Counted from the first letter of the stretch, positions 1 to 9,005 are shown. The stretch is 64,000 bases of DNA from Hymenobacter sp. YIM 151500-1 (GCF_025979885.1 NZ_CP110139.1:2170001-2234000); one strand, 5' to 3'. Program-made: numbers and translations. The notes: a model not told the origin generated them from the sequence alone.

Positions 1-122
1 CCCACGTGCAGGGTGCCGCCCAGCAGCAAGATGGGTTTGCTCTGGGGCGGGGCCGGCGCGGGCACCTGGGCCAGGGCCGGGGCGGCGGTGAGCAGGCAGA
101 GGGCGAGAAGAAGGTGTTTCAT
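1..122 (-). CDS. amidohydrolase-like secreted protein, N-terminus only (runs off window)
   Basis: Only the first 40 or so codons are present; the gene continues beyond base 1. The start is the ATG whose complement ends at 122. The N-terminus is a clear signal peptide: Lys-His, a run of Leu/Ala, then ALA-Q as a likely signal peptidase I site. After a Pro/Ala-rich linker the reading ends in LLLGGTLHVG, the kind of strand that opens amidohydrolase (imidazolonepropionase-like) proteins. It follows a large secreted amidohydrolase on the same strand with about 250 bp of repeat DNA between, so a paired-enzyme locus is likely. The family call rests on a few residues and on context. Confidence 0.6.
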   Translation of the reverse strand, partial: MKHLLLALCLLTAAPALAQVPAPAPPQSKPILLLGGTLHV

Positions 123-128
123 ATGATT

Positions 129-359
129 GCCTCACCCCCTAGCCCCCTCTTCAAAAGAGAGGGGGAACTAGTTTTTAGAACTAGCAGCTAGCTCCCCTTC
201 TTTCCAAGGAGGGGCTGGGGATGGTTGATTTTTAGAGTTAGAAAAACTAGCGTTAGAAGACGTTCTGCTGATTATTCCCCCGGCCTCTCAGCAAGTAGTT
301 CTATTAGAACTACAAGCTAGCTCCTCGTCTCTGAAGGAGAGGGGGCTAGGGGGTGAGGC
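129..359. repeat. long inverted repeat, family F1 (CCCCTAGCCCCCTCTCC type)
   Basis: Fills the gap between the two amidohydrolase genes. The left end (129-152) reads GCCTCACCCCCTAGCCCCCT and onward; the right end (333-359) is its reverse complement with small differences. Between them lie a second palindromic module (about 190-225, GGAGGGGCTGGGG type) and CTAG-rich spacer. Related copies occur near 18.9, 29.2, 31.5, 60.9 and 62.1 kb. No gene is seen in the gap. Confidence 0.8.
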
Positions 360-371
360 AACAGTGAGGTC

Positions 372-3300
372 CTACTCGTCCAGCTCCTTCTTCTCTCCTA
401 CCGTGTCGCAGTGGTAGTGCTGGTTGGGGCGGGCGGTGGGGAGTTGGGTGGGGGCGCCGGCTTTTTTGGCGGCCAGCATTTTCTGCACCAGGCGCAGGCG
501 CTCCTGCTGAAGCTGCTGGCGCAGCTGCTGGTCGCTTTCCAGGCTGAACAGCTCCCGACCATCCACGAAGGTGCGCTCGGCGCGGGCGTAGATGCTCAGG
601 GGGTTGTCGGACCAGAGCACCACGTCGGCGTCCTTGCCCTCCCGAATGCTGCCCATGTTCTTGTCCAGGTGCAGCATGCGGGCGGGGTTGATGGTGACCA
701 GCTTCAGGGCTTCTTCCTCCGAGAGGCCACCGTACTTCACGGTTTTGGCGGCTTCCTGGTTGAGGCGGCGGCTCATTTCGGCGTCGTCGGAGTTGATGGC
801 CACGTTCAGGCCGGCGTCGTGCATGATGGCCGCGTTGTAGGGAATGGCGTCGCGCACCTCGTTTTTGTAGGCCCACCAGTCGGAGAAGGTGCTGGCGTTG
901 GCGCCGTGGGCCTTCATCTTGTCGGCCACCTTGTAGCCCTCCAGAATGTGGGTGAAGGTGTTGACCTTGAAGCCCATCCGGTCGGCCACGCCCAGCAGCA
1001 TGTTGATTTCGCTTTGCACGTAGCTGTGGCAGGTAATAAAGCGCCGCTGGTTCAGAATTTCCACCAGGGCGTCCAGCTCCAGGTCGCGGCGCGGGGCTTC
1101 GGCTTTCTTTTGGCGGGCGCGGCTGAGCTTGTTCCAGGCCTGCCACTCCCGCTCGTACTCGCGGGCCCGCGTGAAGGCATCTACAAACACCTGCTCTACG
1201 CCCATGCGCGTCTGCGGGAAGCGTACCGTGTTCAGCTCGCCCCAGTTGCTTTGCTTCACGTTTTCGCCCAGGGCAAACTTGATAAAGCCCGGTGCCCCCT
1301 GAATCTTCAGCTGCTCGGGCGCCATGCCCCAGCGCAGCTTCACCAGCGCCGACTGCCCCCCAATGGGGTTGGCCGAGCCGTGCAGGAGCTGGGCCGCCAC
1401 CACGCCCCCGGCCAGGTTGCGGTAAATGTCCACGTCCTCGGCGTCCACCACGTCGCCGATGCTTACCTCGCTGGTTACGGCCTGGGTGCCCTCGTTCACG
1501 CCCTCCGAAATGGCAATGTGGGAGTGCTCGTCGATGATGCCGGGGGTGAGGTGCTTGCCGGTGCCGTCCACGGTGCGGCCCCCGGCGGGCAAGCTCAGGT
1601 TGCGGCCTACCTGCCTGATTTTGCCGTTTTGGAGCAGCACGTCGGTGTTTTCGAGCCGGCCGGCGGCTTCACTGGTCCACACCGTGGCGTTTTTGATGAG
1701 CACGGTTTGCTGGCTGGGCAGCTCGGGCCGCCCGTAGGCCACAAACGGGTACTGCAAGGAGCCAATCTGGGGCGGCACGGGTGCCTTGGCGGAGTCGCGG
1801 CGGGCGGCGCGGCTGGCATCTTCCAGGCGGCGGGCCGTCCACTTTACCAGCGCACCTTCCGGCAGCTGCCCGTCGCCCTGAAACAGGCGATTCTCGGCAG
1901 TGTAGTAGCCGCTGAGCCGCACGGCACCGGGTTGGTTTGTGGTTTGGGGTTGTTGGGTATTGGCTTGTGGGGTTGATGACGGTTCGTTTTTTGGTTGTTG
2001 AGCCGCGTTTTTGCCTTTGGTTTTGTCCTGGGGGTTGAACATGATAGTAGCCAGCTCCCCGCTTACGGTCAGGGCGCCGCGCACGGTGTCGCCGGGGGCC
2101 AGGGCCACGCGCAGCTCGGGGGCTTCGGGCTTGCCGGCCAGCAGCAGCTTGGCCTCGGGCTGCCCGGTTAGTTGCAGGGCGTACACGCCGCGGTAGTCGG
2201 TGGGCAGGGTGTTGAGCGGGTACCGTTCGCCCTGCACCCAGTTGTCGAGCAGCACGTTGTCGTCGGCCAGCAGGCGGCCCGAGCACACCAGGAAGTTGGC
2301 CTCCATGCCCGGCCGCAGAGCCCCTACCCTATCCTGGGCCTTGACGAGAGCGGCAGGCGTGGCCGTCAGGGCCTGGAGCACCTGCGCTTCCGTGAGGCCG
2401 TGCTGGGCCGCTTTGCGCAGGTTGGGCAGAAACTTCTTTTTGTCTTTGAGGTCGGCGGCTGACAGGGCGAAAGGCACGCCGGCCTTGGCCAGCAGAGCCG
2501 CGTTGGCGGGCGCCATTTCCCAGTGCTTCAGGTCTTGCAGGGGCACGCGGGCGGCATCGTACACGTCGTCCACGAGGTAGGCATCGGGGAAGTTCAGGGT
2601 TAGGATGAACGGGGCCTTGGTGGCTTGCACGTCGGGCAGGCGCTGGTACTCGTCGCCGCGGCCTTTGATGATGTACTGCACCCCAAACTCGTCGCCCAGC
2701 TTGTCGGCGCGCAGGGCGCTTTGCTTGTCGCGCACCTCAAAAATGGCCGGCAGCCGGCGCTGCTCACTGAAAGCCCGGAGCGACAAATTCTGCTCGCGGC
2801 GCGGGTTGCGCTGGTTCCAGTCGGCATCGAGGTAGGTCTGGCGCAGCAGGGCAATGCTGCCCATCAACGACGACGGATAGTCCTGGGTGCTGGTGCCTTT
2901 GTCGAAGCTGAAGGCCGCGGCGGCGCGGTCCAGCAGCAGCACTTCGGCCTCGCGGCGGGTGGTGTTCAGGCTCACCAGGGCCGCCGTGCCGCGGGCAATG
3001 CCGTCGGGCTGATGGGTGAGCACCGTCCCGAAGCCCAGGCGGCGGTAGGCATCGGCCTGCTCGGCATGGGTGCGGAACTGTTCGGCGGCGTTGGCTTCCG
3101 GGTGAATGGCCTGGTTCCAGTCGTAGGCCCCGGCTTTCTGGCTTTCGATTTGGGGGCCGGCGCGGCGGCCTTGGCGCTCGGGGGCCTTCACCTCGGGCAC
3201 GCCGTAGCTGGCGTACAGGTCCACGAAGCTGGGGTAGATGATGCGCCCGCGCAGGTCCTGCACTACGGCCCCGGCCGGAACCTGCACCCGCGGCCCCACG

Positions 3301-3509
3301 GCCTCCACCCGGCCGTCACGAATGACCAGCGTGGCATCGGGCAGGCGGGTTTGGTAATCGACGTAGATGGTGGCGTGGGTGAAGGCGTACAGGCCGGGGC
3401 GCTGGTCGGAGACGCCGTTGCGCGGGTAGGTGCCAGGTTGGGCCAGGGCCGCCGCGCTGCTCAGCAGCAGGCCGCTGCCTAGGCCCAGCCGCCGGTAGCA
3501 GTGGAGCAT
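372..3509 (-). CDS. secreted two-domain amidohydrolase family protein
   Basis: A protein of 1045 aa with a signal peptide (cleavage after ALA at about residue 23), so it is exported. It carries two amidohydrolase-superfamily halves. The C-terminal half begins near residue 605 (NATVWTSE), has the metal motif DEHSH (His662, His664) after LTPGII, later THILEGY and the NSDD Asp motif, and ends with the GKDADVVLW strand. The N-terminal half (about 40-430) keeps the sandwich strands and the ending GMEANFLVCSG, but where Asp-x-His-x-His is expected it reads DLYAS (97-101), so it probably binds no metal. A Gln/Asn/Pro-rich linker near residue 500 separates the halves. The substrate cannot be read from sequence; such proteins are often annotated as peptidases or imidazolonepropionase-like hydrolases. 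Confidence 0.85.
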   Translation of the reverse strand: MLHCYRRLGLGSGLLLSSAAALAQPGTYPRNGVSDQRPGLYAFTHATIYVDYQTRLPDATLVIRDGRVEAVGPRVQVPAGAVVQDLRGRIIYPSFVDLYASYGVPEVKAPERQGRRAGPQIESQKAGAYDWNQAIHPEANAAEQFRTHAEQADAYRRLGFGTVLTHQPDGIARGTAALVSLNTTRREAEVLLLDRAAAAFSFDKGTSTQDYPSSLMGSIALLRQTYLDADWNQRNPRREQNLSLRAFSEQRRLPAIFEVRDKQSALRADKLGDEFGVQYIIKGRGDEYQRLPDVQATKAPFILTLNFPDAYLVDDVYDAARVPLQDLKHWEMAPANAALLAKAGVPFALSAADLKDKKKFLPNLRKAAQHGLTEAQVLQALTATPAALVKAQDRVGALRPGMEANFLVCSGRLLADDNVLLDNWVQGERYPLNTLPTDYRGVYALQLTGQPEAKLLLAGKPEAPELRVALAPGDTVRGALTVSGELATIMFNPQDKTKGKNAAQQPKNEPSSTPQANTQQPQTTNQPGAVRLSGYYTAENRLFQGDGQLPEGALVKWTARRLEDASRAARRDSAKAPVPPQIGSLQYPFVAYGRPELPSQQTVLIKNATVWTSEAAGRLENTDVLLQNGKIRQVGRNLSLPAGGRTVDGTGKHLTPGIIDEHSHIAISEGVNEGTQAVTSEVSIGDVVDAEDVDIYRNLAGGVVAAQLLHGSANPIGGQSALVKLRWGMAPEQLKIQGAPGFIKFALGENVKQSNWGELNTVRFPQTRMGVEQVFVDAFTRAREYEREWQAWNKLSRARQKKAEAPRRDLELDALVEILNQRRFITCHSYVQSEINMLLGVADRMGFKVNTFTHILEGYKVADKMKAHGANASTFSDWWAYKNEVRDAIPYNAAIMHDAGLNVAINSDDAEMSRRLNQEAAKTVKYGGLSEEEALKLVTINPARMLHLDKNMGSIREGKDADVVLWSDNPLSIYARAERTFVDGRELFSLESDQQLRQQLQQERLRLVQKMLAAKKAGAPTQLPTARPNQHYHCDTVGEKKELDE

Positions 3510-3678
3510 GAGAGTAGCAGAAAAAATTCAATACCGAAAGGAAATGGATGAACGGATGGCCGAGGACCAGAACTACCGGGCCGCGGCCGGCTAAGAAAGC
3601 CGCCCCGGCAACCGAAGCTGCACAGGCTCAGTATTTCATCTGTAAGAAACTACAACTCCCCACCAAAAACTACTTCCC

Positions 3679-3888
3679 ATGCGCAAAGGCACCAAAGTCA
3701 GCTGGAAATACGGCACCGGCACGGCCACCGGCAAAATCGAGGAAACCCACAAGGAAACCGTAACCCGCAAGCTCCAAGGCGCCGACATCACCCGCCACGG
3801 CACCCCCGACAACCCCGCCTTCCTCATCGTGCAGGAAAACGGCGACCGGGTACTCAAGCTGAAAAGCGAGTTGAAAGAGGAGAAGTGA
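3679..3888 (+). CDS. small TUDOR-like protein (DUF2945 / hypervirulence-associated type)
   Basis: A 69-aa basic protein. The opening KGTKVSWKYGTGTATGKI followed by a central RHGTPDNPAFLIVQ and C-terminal VLKLKSEL is the pattern I know from the DUF2945 (Hva1_TUDOR) family: a small SH3-like barrel with no established biochemical role. Length fits the family. The ATG at 3679 gives exactly the domain start. The stop codon lies inside a tandem duplication of a 14-bp GAGAAGTGAGAGGT unit (3880-3907), so the last codons and the stop are part of repeat DNA. It stands alone, divergent from the amidohydrolase. Confidence 0.8.
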   Translation: MRKGTKVSWKYGTGTATGKIEETHKETVTRKLQGADITRHGTPDNPAFLIVQENGDRVLKLKSELKEEK

Positions 3889-3923
3889 GAGGTGAGAAGT
3901 GAGAGGTGAGACAGTAGAACAGC

Positions 3924-4084
3924 AGCCCCGGAGGGGCGGCATGTCGGTAGCAAGACCCGTTCCCAAGAACAGGCAAAGCCCCCGCGGGGCGCCACCTGTC
4001 GTCTGCATGACCGTGTGTCGCCCCGCGAAGGTTTGCATCATCTATACCTGTTGTTTTCTACCGACATGCCGCCCCGCTGGGGCT
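3924..4084. repeat. inverted repeat with 27-bp arms
   Basis: The left arm 3924-3950 (ending GGCATGTCGGTAG) and the right arm 4058-4084 (starting CTACCGACATGCC) match at 25 of 27 positions. The centre has a further GC-rich partial palindrome (CCCGCGGGG at about 3980). It lies between convergent genes, upstream of the terminator at 4117. Confidence 0.75.
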
Positions 4085-4116
4085 AGTCTTGCTTCCGCGG
4101 GTCTGCGCCAAACAAA

Positions 4117-4146
4117 AAAGGCCTGCATTTAGAATGCAGGCCTTTT
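4117..4146 (-). terminator. intrinsic terminator of the APC permease gene
   Basis: AAAGGCCTGCAT and its perfect complement flank a 5-nt loop. On the minus strand the stem is followed by a run of T. It sits about 20 bp past the permease stop codon. It may also work for the plus strand. Confidence 0.75.
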
Positions 4147-4168
4147 CACAATGTAAATCAGCTACCCT

Positions 4169-5722
4169 TTACACCGGCTTTTCCTGGTCGATAAAGGCTT
4201 GCTCTTCCATTTCGGTGGGCACCACTACAATGCCGCGCTGGAGCTTGGAGTTCTGCTTGCCGTAGATAAAATAGATAACGAAGCCCAGCAGCATCCAGCC
4301 CAAAGCCAGTTTCAGCGTGTTTCCGTCGAGGGCCGCAATCATGCCCAGGCACACGGCCGCGCCCAGGAAGGGCACCAGCGGGAAGGAGGCCGACGAGAGC
4401 GGGGAGCGGAACGGGCGGGGTTGCTGCGGGTCGGTGCGGCGCATCAGCCACACGCCCACGCTCACCAGCACAAAGGCCAGCAGGGTCCCGAATGAGGTCA
4501 GGTCGCCGGCCAGGGAGCCGGGCACGAAGGCCGCGAAGGCGCCCACAAACACCAGCAGCACCAGGTTCGACTTGTAGGGCGTCCGGAAGCGGGGGTGCAG
4601 GTCGGAGAAGGCCTTAGGCATGAGGCCGTCGTTGGCCATGGAGAAGAACACCCGGCTCTGCCCCATCAACATCACCAGAATTACCGAGGAGAAGCCGGCC
4701 AGAATAGCCACCGTCACGGCCGTGCTCAGCCACTCAAAGCCGGGCATATGCTCCCGGATGGCATAAGCCACCGAGGCCTCGCCGCCCTTCGAAGGGTCGG
4801 CAAACTCGCGCCAGTTGGCCACGCCCGTCAGCACGTGCCCGAACAGGATGTAGAGCACGGTGCACACGGCCAAAGAGCCCAGAATACCGATGGGCATGTC
4901 GCGCTTGGGGTTCTTGGCTTCCTGGGCGGCGGTGCTCACGGCATCAAACCCAATGAAGGCGAAAAACACGATGGCCGCGCCGCCCAGAATGCCGCCCCAG
5001 CCGTGCTTGTTCCAGTCGGTGTACTTGCGGATAACTTCCCCGGCGGCGTTTTTCACTGGCTCGGCGTTTTCCGGAATCAGGTAGGGCGTGTGGTTGGCGG
5101 GGTCCACGAACTGCCAGCCTACAGCAATGAAAATCAACACAATAGCCACTTTCACTACCACGATAATGGCATTGAAGGTAGCTGACTCCTGCGTGCCTTT
5201 GATGAGCAGCAAGCTCAGGGCTACCACAATGAGCAAGGCCGGCAGGTTGAGGATGCCGCCTTCTCGGGGCGAGTGGCTGAGGCTGAACGGTATTTCCGTC
5301 CCGAAGACCTCCAAGAGCTTGTTCAGGTATTCGCTCCAGGCAATGGCCACGGTGGCCGCCCCCAGGGCATATTCCATAATCAGGGCCCAGCCGATAACCC
5401 AGGCCACAAACTCGCCCATGGTGGTGTAAGCGTAGGTGTAGGCCGAGCCGGCAATGGGAATCATGGCGGCAAACTCGGCGTAGCACAGGCCGGCGAAGGC
5501 GCAGCCAATGGCCGCCACAATAAAGGCCAGCGTCACGCCCGGCCCCGAGGCCTGCGCCGCCGCCGCGGCCGTGCGCACAAACAAGCCGGCCCCGATAATG
5601 GCCCCGACGCCCAGCGCCACCAGGTTGCCCGCGCCGAGGGTGCGCTTCAGCGAGCCTTCCCCGGAGGAGTTGGCCTCGCCCAGCAGCTGGGCCAGCGGTT
5701 TTTTGGCGAAAATATTTGCCAT
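4169..5722 (-). CDS. APC-superfamily amino acid permease
   Basis: A 517-aa integral membrane protein. The start is the ATG at 5722 (MANIFAKKPL), because the upstream extension does not look like protein. The segment GVGAIIGAGLFVRTA (about 36-50) is the unwound TM1 signature of the amino acid-polyamine-organocation family. It is followed by about 12-14 hydrophobic segments, with GIGAGSAYTYAY-like and FFAFIGFDAVSTAAQEAKNP stretches typical of the cationic amino acid/YhdG-type subgroup. A hydrophilic loop near residue 240 precedes TM7. The role is H+-coupled amino acid uptake at the inner membrane; the substrate is not predictable here. It is a single gene with its own terminator and a 540-bp upstream gap. 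Confidence 0.9.
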   Translation of the reverse strand: MANIFAKKPLAQLLGEANSSGEGSLKRTLGAGNLVALGVGAIIGAGLFVRTAAAAAQASGPGVTLAFIVAAIGCAFAGLCYAEFAAMIPIAGSAYTYAYTTMGEFVAWVIGWALIMEYALGAATVAIAWSEYLNKLLEVFGTEIPFSLSHSPREGGILNLPALLIVVALSLLLIKGTQESATFNAIIVVVKVAIVLIFIAVGWQFVDPANHTPYLIPENAEPVKNAAGEVIRKYTDWNKHGWGGILGGAAIVFFAFIGFDAVSTAAQEAKNPKRDMPIGILGSLAVCTVLYILFGHVLTGVANWREFADPSKGGEASVAYAIREHMPGFEWLSTAVTVAILAGFSSVILVMLMGQSRVFFSMANDGLMPKAFSDLHPRFRTPYKSNLVLLVFVGAFAAFVPGSLAGDLTSFGTLLAFVLVSVGVWLMRRTDPQQPRPFRSPLSSASFPLVPFLGAAVCLGMIAALDGNTLKLALGWMLLGFVIYFIYGKQNSKLQRGIVVVPTEMEEQAFIDQEKPV

Positions 5723-6262
5723 ACAGGTTTGAGAAAGAGAAGGGTAGAAAGGTGAGGTGAGGAAAATAGCAGCAAGAAAAACCGCCTGCAAGCGGCTGTG
5801 AGGCCCCAATATAGCCGTTTCTGCCGATTACGGCCGCTCTGGTTGCTGGGCAGGCGGCTGCTTCGGCCCCGAATTGATTGCCGGCCGGAGCCACCGGCGC
5901 TTCCCCCAGCCAGACGCCGCCCACTATACCGCTCAGGCCTGCCTCCTGGGCCCGTTCTGCGGACCCAGCCCTGCCACGCTGGCCGCGGTGCAATGGGCCT
6001 AGAAGCTACCTGGTGCCTCTCCTACCCTGTTATCAGGGTAGTAGCCAGGCGGTTTGGCGGCTGTGGGGGCAGACGAGCCGGGTGCCCAGGACCAACAAAA
6101 AACGCCTCCGGCCAACGAACTTATTATCAACCGTTTATTTTTATAGACGCTCCTGCCAGCGGCCGGCGGCGTAGAGAAAGGTGCTGCCAACCTGTATATT
6201 TGACTACATGCGCCGCGGCGCTGCCCGCACTGCCCCGGCGCATTCACCACATCCGACACCCC
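5723..6262. other. 540-bp gap between divergent genes, no gene seen
   Basis: Open frames here are short and read as GC-rich noise. The only structure I see is a perfect 8-bp stem with a 4-nt loop at 6022-6041 (CTACCCTG / CAGGGTAG), with no T run, and an AT-rich patch at 6115-6150. The gap must hold the promoters of the permease and the MBL-rhodanese gene; one candidate -7 box is listed separately. Confidence 0.5.
6195..6202 (+). promoter_or_regulatory. candidate Bacteroidota -7 box (TATATTTG)
   Basis: A match to TAnnTTTG 60 bp ahead of the MBL-rhodanese ATG. No TTG/TTTG -33 box is seen at the usual distance, so support is weak. Confidence 0.25.
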
Positions 6263-7639
6263 ATGAGTCCTCTGCCTAGTAGTACCGCGTCGGTACAAAT
6301 TCAGCAGTTTTACGACAAGGGCCTGGCGCACGCCAGCTACGCCATTCGCTCGGGCCGCCACATGGCCATTATCGACCCGGCCCGCGACCCGCAGCCCTAC
6401 TATGATTTCGCCGACGAGCACGAAGCCACCATTGAGGCCGTCATCGAAACCCACCCCCACGCCGACTTCGTGAGCAGCCACCTGGAAATAGCCCAGGAAA
6501 CCGGCGCCACCATTTATTGCAGCCGGCTGGTAAAGGCTGGCTACCCCCACCAGCCCTTCGACGACGGCAACCGCATTGAGCTGGGCTCGGTGGAGCTGCA
6601 CGCCCTCAACACCCCCGGCCACTCCCCCGACTCCATCTGCGTGCTGCTGATTGACGAGCTGGCCCAGGTGCGGGCCGTGTTTACCGGCGACACGCTGTTC
6701 GTGGGCGACGTGGGCCGCCCCGATCTGCGCGAGGGCGAAAACGTAGGCGGCCACAGCCGCGAGGCACTAGCCGCCCAGCTGTACCACAGCACCCGCCAGA
6801 AGCTGATGACCCTGCCGGCCACCACCCGCGTGTACCCGGCCCACGGCCCCGGCTCGCTCTGCGGCAAAACCACCTCCCCCGACCTCGACAGCACCATTGG
6901 CAAAGAGCTGAAAACCAACTATGCCCTTCAGCCCATGCGCGAGGATGAGTTTATCCGGGTGCTGCTGGAAGACCAGCCCTTCATGCCCAAGTACTTCGGC
7001 TACGACGTCATGCTGAACAAGCAGGGCGCTTTGCCTTTTGAAGACAGCGTGCGGCGGGTGCCGCGCCTACAAACCGATGCCCTGCTGGAGCCCGGCGTAG
7101 TGGTACTTGACACCCGCCCGGCCGAGCAGTTCCGCCAGGGCCACCTGCCAGGCGCCATCAACCTCATGGACGGGGGCAAGTTTGAAACCTGGCTGGGCTC
7201 GATTGTCGGGCCGGAGGAGCCGTTCTACCTGCTGGCCGATTCGCAGATTGCCTTGGATACCGTGATTCGTAAAGCGGCCAAAATTGGCTACGAGGGCAAC
7301 ATCAAGGGCGCTTTGCTCACGCCTTCCCACCTGCCGGCCACCAGCCCCACCGTGGAGGTGGAGCAGGTGCGCCAGAATCCGCAGCAGTTTACCATCGTCG
7401 ACATCCGCAACCGCGCCGAGGCCAAGCAGCCCATCTTCGACAATGCCCTGCTGATTCCGCTGCCCGAGCTGCGTGAGCGGGCCCACGAAGTGCCCCGCGA
7501 CAAGCCCGTGCTGGTACACTGCGCCGGCGGCTACCGCTCAGCGGCCGGAGCCAGCATCCTGGAAGCTGCCCTGCCCGGCGTGCCGGTGTATGATTTGGGC
7601 GACGCCATTACTTCTTTCCAGACGCAAGCCGTGCACTAA
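6263..7639 (+). CDS. MBL-fold hydrolase with two rhodanese domains
   Basis: A protein of 458 aa. The ATG at 6263 is chosen because the longer frame upstream has no protein-like sequence. Residues 1-250 are a metallo-beta-lactamase fold close to persulfide dioxygenase/glyoxalase II: THPHAD (His64, His66, Asp68), TPGHSPDS (His120), TGDTLFVGDVGRPDL (Asp143), YPAHGPGS (His194). The usual HxHxDH box reads HPHADF, so the sixth ligand is missing. The first rhodanese domain (about 270-360) has Asp in place of the active Cys (YLLADSQ). The second (about 365-458) has an intact loop CAGGYRS with Cys420. The likely role is cytosolic sulfane-sulfur handling: oxidation of glutathione-type persulfides plus sulfur transfer. 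No operon partner. Confidence 0.88.
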   Translation: MSPLPSSTASVQIQQFYDKGLAHASYAIRSGRHMAIIDPARDPQPYYDFADEHEATIEAVIETHPHADFVSSHLEIAQETGATIYCSRLVKAGYPHQPFDDGNRIELGSVELHALNTPGHSPDSICVLLIDELAQVRAVFTGDTLFVGDVGRPDLREGENVGGHSREALAAQLYHSTRQKLMTLPATTRVYPAHGPGSLCGKTTSPDLDSTIGKELKTNYALQPMREDEFIRVLLEDQPFMPKYFGYDVMLNKQGALPFEDSVRRVPRLQTDALLEPGVVVLDTRPAEQFRQGHLPGAINLMDGGKFETWLGSIVGPEEPFYLLADSQIALDTVIRKAAKIGYEGNIKGALLTPSHLPATSPTVEVEQVRQNPQQFTIVDIRNRAEAKQPIFDNALLIPLPELRERAHEVPRDKPVLVHCAGGYRSAAGASILEAALPGVPVYDLGDAITSFQTQAVH

Positions 7640-7645
7640 AATTTT

Positions 7646-7744
7646 CTCGCAGTGTTTCGCAGTGGAAAGACGCAGTGGTACGCAGTGCTGTTCTGACGTC
7701 TGAACACTGCGTACCACTGCGCCACCACTGCGAAACACTGCGAG
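7646..7744. repeat. nested perfect inverted repeat upstream of sbcD
   Basis: Outer arms 7646-7665 (CTCGCAGTGTTTCGCAGTGG) and 7725-7744 are exact reverse complements. Inner arms 7671-7687 and 7705-7721 (CGCAGTGGTACGCAGTG) are too. The whole gap between the MBL gene stop and the sbcD start is this palindrome, built from repeated CGCAGTG words. Both flanking genes are on the plus strand. Confidence 0.9.
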
Positions 7745-7752
7745 AACTACGC

Positions 7753-8985
7753 ATGCGCATCCTGCACACCGCCGACTGGCACCTGGGCCAGCGCTTCATC
7801 AGCGGCCACGAACGAACCGAGGAGCACCGCCATTTTCTGGAGTGGCTGGTGGCAACCATCAACGAGCAGCGCGTGGAGGTGCTCGTCGTGGCCGGCGACG
7901 TATTCGACACCGGTTCGCCCTCCAACCAGGCCCTGGAGCTGTACTACTCCTTCCTGCTGAACATGCGCCACACCGGCTGCCGCGACATTGTGGTGGTGGG
8001 CGGCAACCACGACTCCCCCGCTACGCTCAACGCCCCGGCCCGCCTCTTGCGCCACCTGCGCGTGCACGTGGTGGGCTGCGTGCCCGACTGCTTCGAGGAG
8101 CAGGTATTGGTGCTCGACGACGCCCAGGGTAAGCCCGGCCTGGTGGTGTGCGCCGTGCCCTTCCTGCGCGACCGGGACGTGCGCCTGTCGGTGCCCGGCG
8201 AAACGGCCGAGGAGCGCGAAGCCCGCATCAAGCAGGGCATAGCCGACCACTACGCCCGCCTGGCCGAGGTAGAAACCGTCTGGCAGCTCAAAGACTTGGG
8301 TTTGCCCGTGCTAGCCACCGGCCACCTGTACGCGGCCGGCGCGGCCCCGTCGGAGTCGGAGCGCACGATTCACGTGGGCAACCTGGGCCAGGTGACGGCC
8401 GACCACTTCCCCGGCGTGTTCGACTACGTGGCCCTGGGCCACCTGCACCGGCCCCAGCGGGTGGGCGGGCGGGAGCATATCCGCTACTCCGGCTCTCCTA
8501 TTCCGCTGTCGTTTTCCGAAATCGACCACCCCAAGGAAGTGCTGGTGCTGGAGTTCCAGGGCGGCCGGCTGCACACGCTGGAAAGCCTGCCCGTACCCAG
8601 CGCCCGGCGCCTCGTGCGCTTCCACGGCACCCTCGACGAAGTAACCCAGGCCCTGACTTCCTACGACAACACCGGCTACGCCCTCCCCGCCTGGGCCGAC
8701 GTGCAAGTGCACTCCGAGCTAACCTCGCTGGAAGTAGCCGAAATCTTAGTCAGGGTAATTGAGGGCCTGAAACGCCAGCACCTCGAAGTGCTCAACAAAC
8801 GGCATTTCCGCCTCGTCAAGCTCCGCGCCCTGGGCTCATTTGATGAAGAAGCCGACGCCCCTCTTACCCGCAGCCTCCACGACTTCACGGAGCGGGAAGT
8901 ATTCGAGCAGCGCCTGGAAGGTGAGCCAGAAGAAAGTCGCGCCGAGCTGCTGCGCACGTTTGATGAGTTGCTGGAGAGAATGTAG
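7753..8985 (+). CDS. sbcD: exonuclease SbcCD nuclease subunit D
   Basis: A 410-aa calcineurin-like phosphoesterase, the Mre11-type nuclease that pairs with SbcC to cut hairpins and protein-blocked DNA ends. Motifs are in order: TADWHLG (Asp8, His10), GDVFDTG (Asp49), GGNHDSP (Asn85, His86), then GHLYAAG and ALGHLHRPQ with the last metal ligands; a C-terminal SbcD domain follows. The ATG at 7753 starts directly at MRILHTADWH; the longer frame would translate the upstream palindrome. The final codons ATG TAG belong to an F4-type intergenic repeat. The partner sbcC lies 0.8 kb downstream on the same strand, with an antisense GNAT gene between them. Confidence 0.96.
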   Translation: MRILHTADWHLGQRFISGHERTEEHRHFLEWLVATINEQRVEVLVVAGDVFDTGSPSNQALELYYSFLLNMRHTGCRDIVVVGGNHDSPATLNAPARLLRHLRVHVVGCVPDCFEEQVLVLDDAQGKPGLVVCAVPFLRDRDVRLSVPGETAEEREARIKQGIADHYARLAEVETVWQLKDLGLPVLATGHLYAAGAAPSESERTIHVGNLGQVTADHFPGVFDYVALGHLHRPQRVGGREHIRYSGSPIPLSFSEIDHPKEVLVLEFQGGRLHTLESLPVPSARRLVRFHGTLDEVTQALTSYDNTGYALPAWADVQVHSELTSLEVAEILVRVIEGLKRQHLEVLNKRHFRLVKLRALGSFDEEADAPLTRSLHDFTEREVFEQRLEGEPEESRAELLRTFDELLERM

Positions 8986-9005
8986 CGTAAGCGTTAGCTT
9001 GCGCC
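8980..9005. repeat. F4-type repeat unit overlapping the sbcD stop
   Basis: ATGTAGCGTAAGCGTTAGCT and onward resembles units at 24511, 39817, 49394 and 50162. The last Met and the stop of SbcD (ATG TAG) are its first six bases. I see no inverted partner nearby. Confidence 0.6.

Noticed and set aside
411..1976. A 521-aa open frame on the plus strand opposite the amidohydrolase
   Set aside because: Gly/Ala/Val/His-rich translation without domains; a typical antisense shadow in GC-rich DNA over a clear gene.
5798..6262. A 155-codon N-terminal extension of the MBL-rhodanese protein
   Set aside because: Arg/Pro-rich noise; the domain and typical start lie at 6263.
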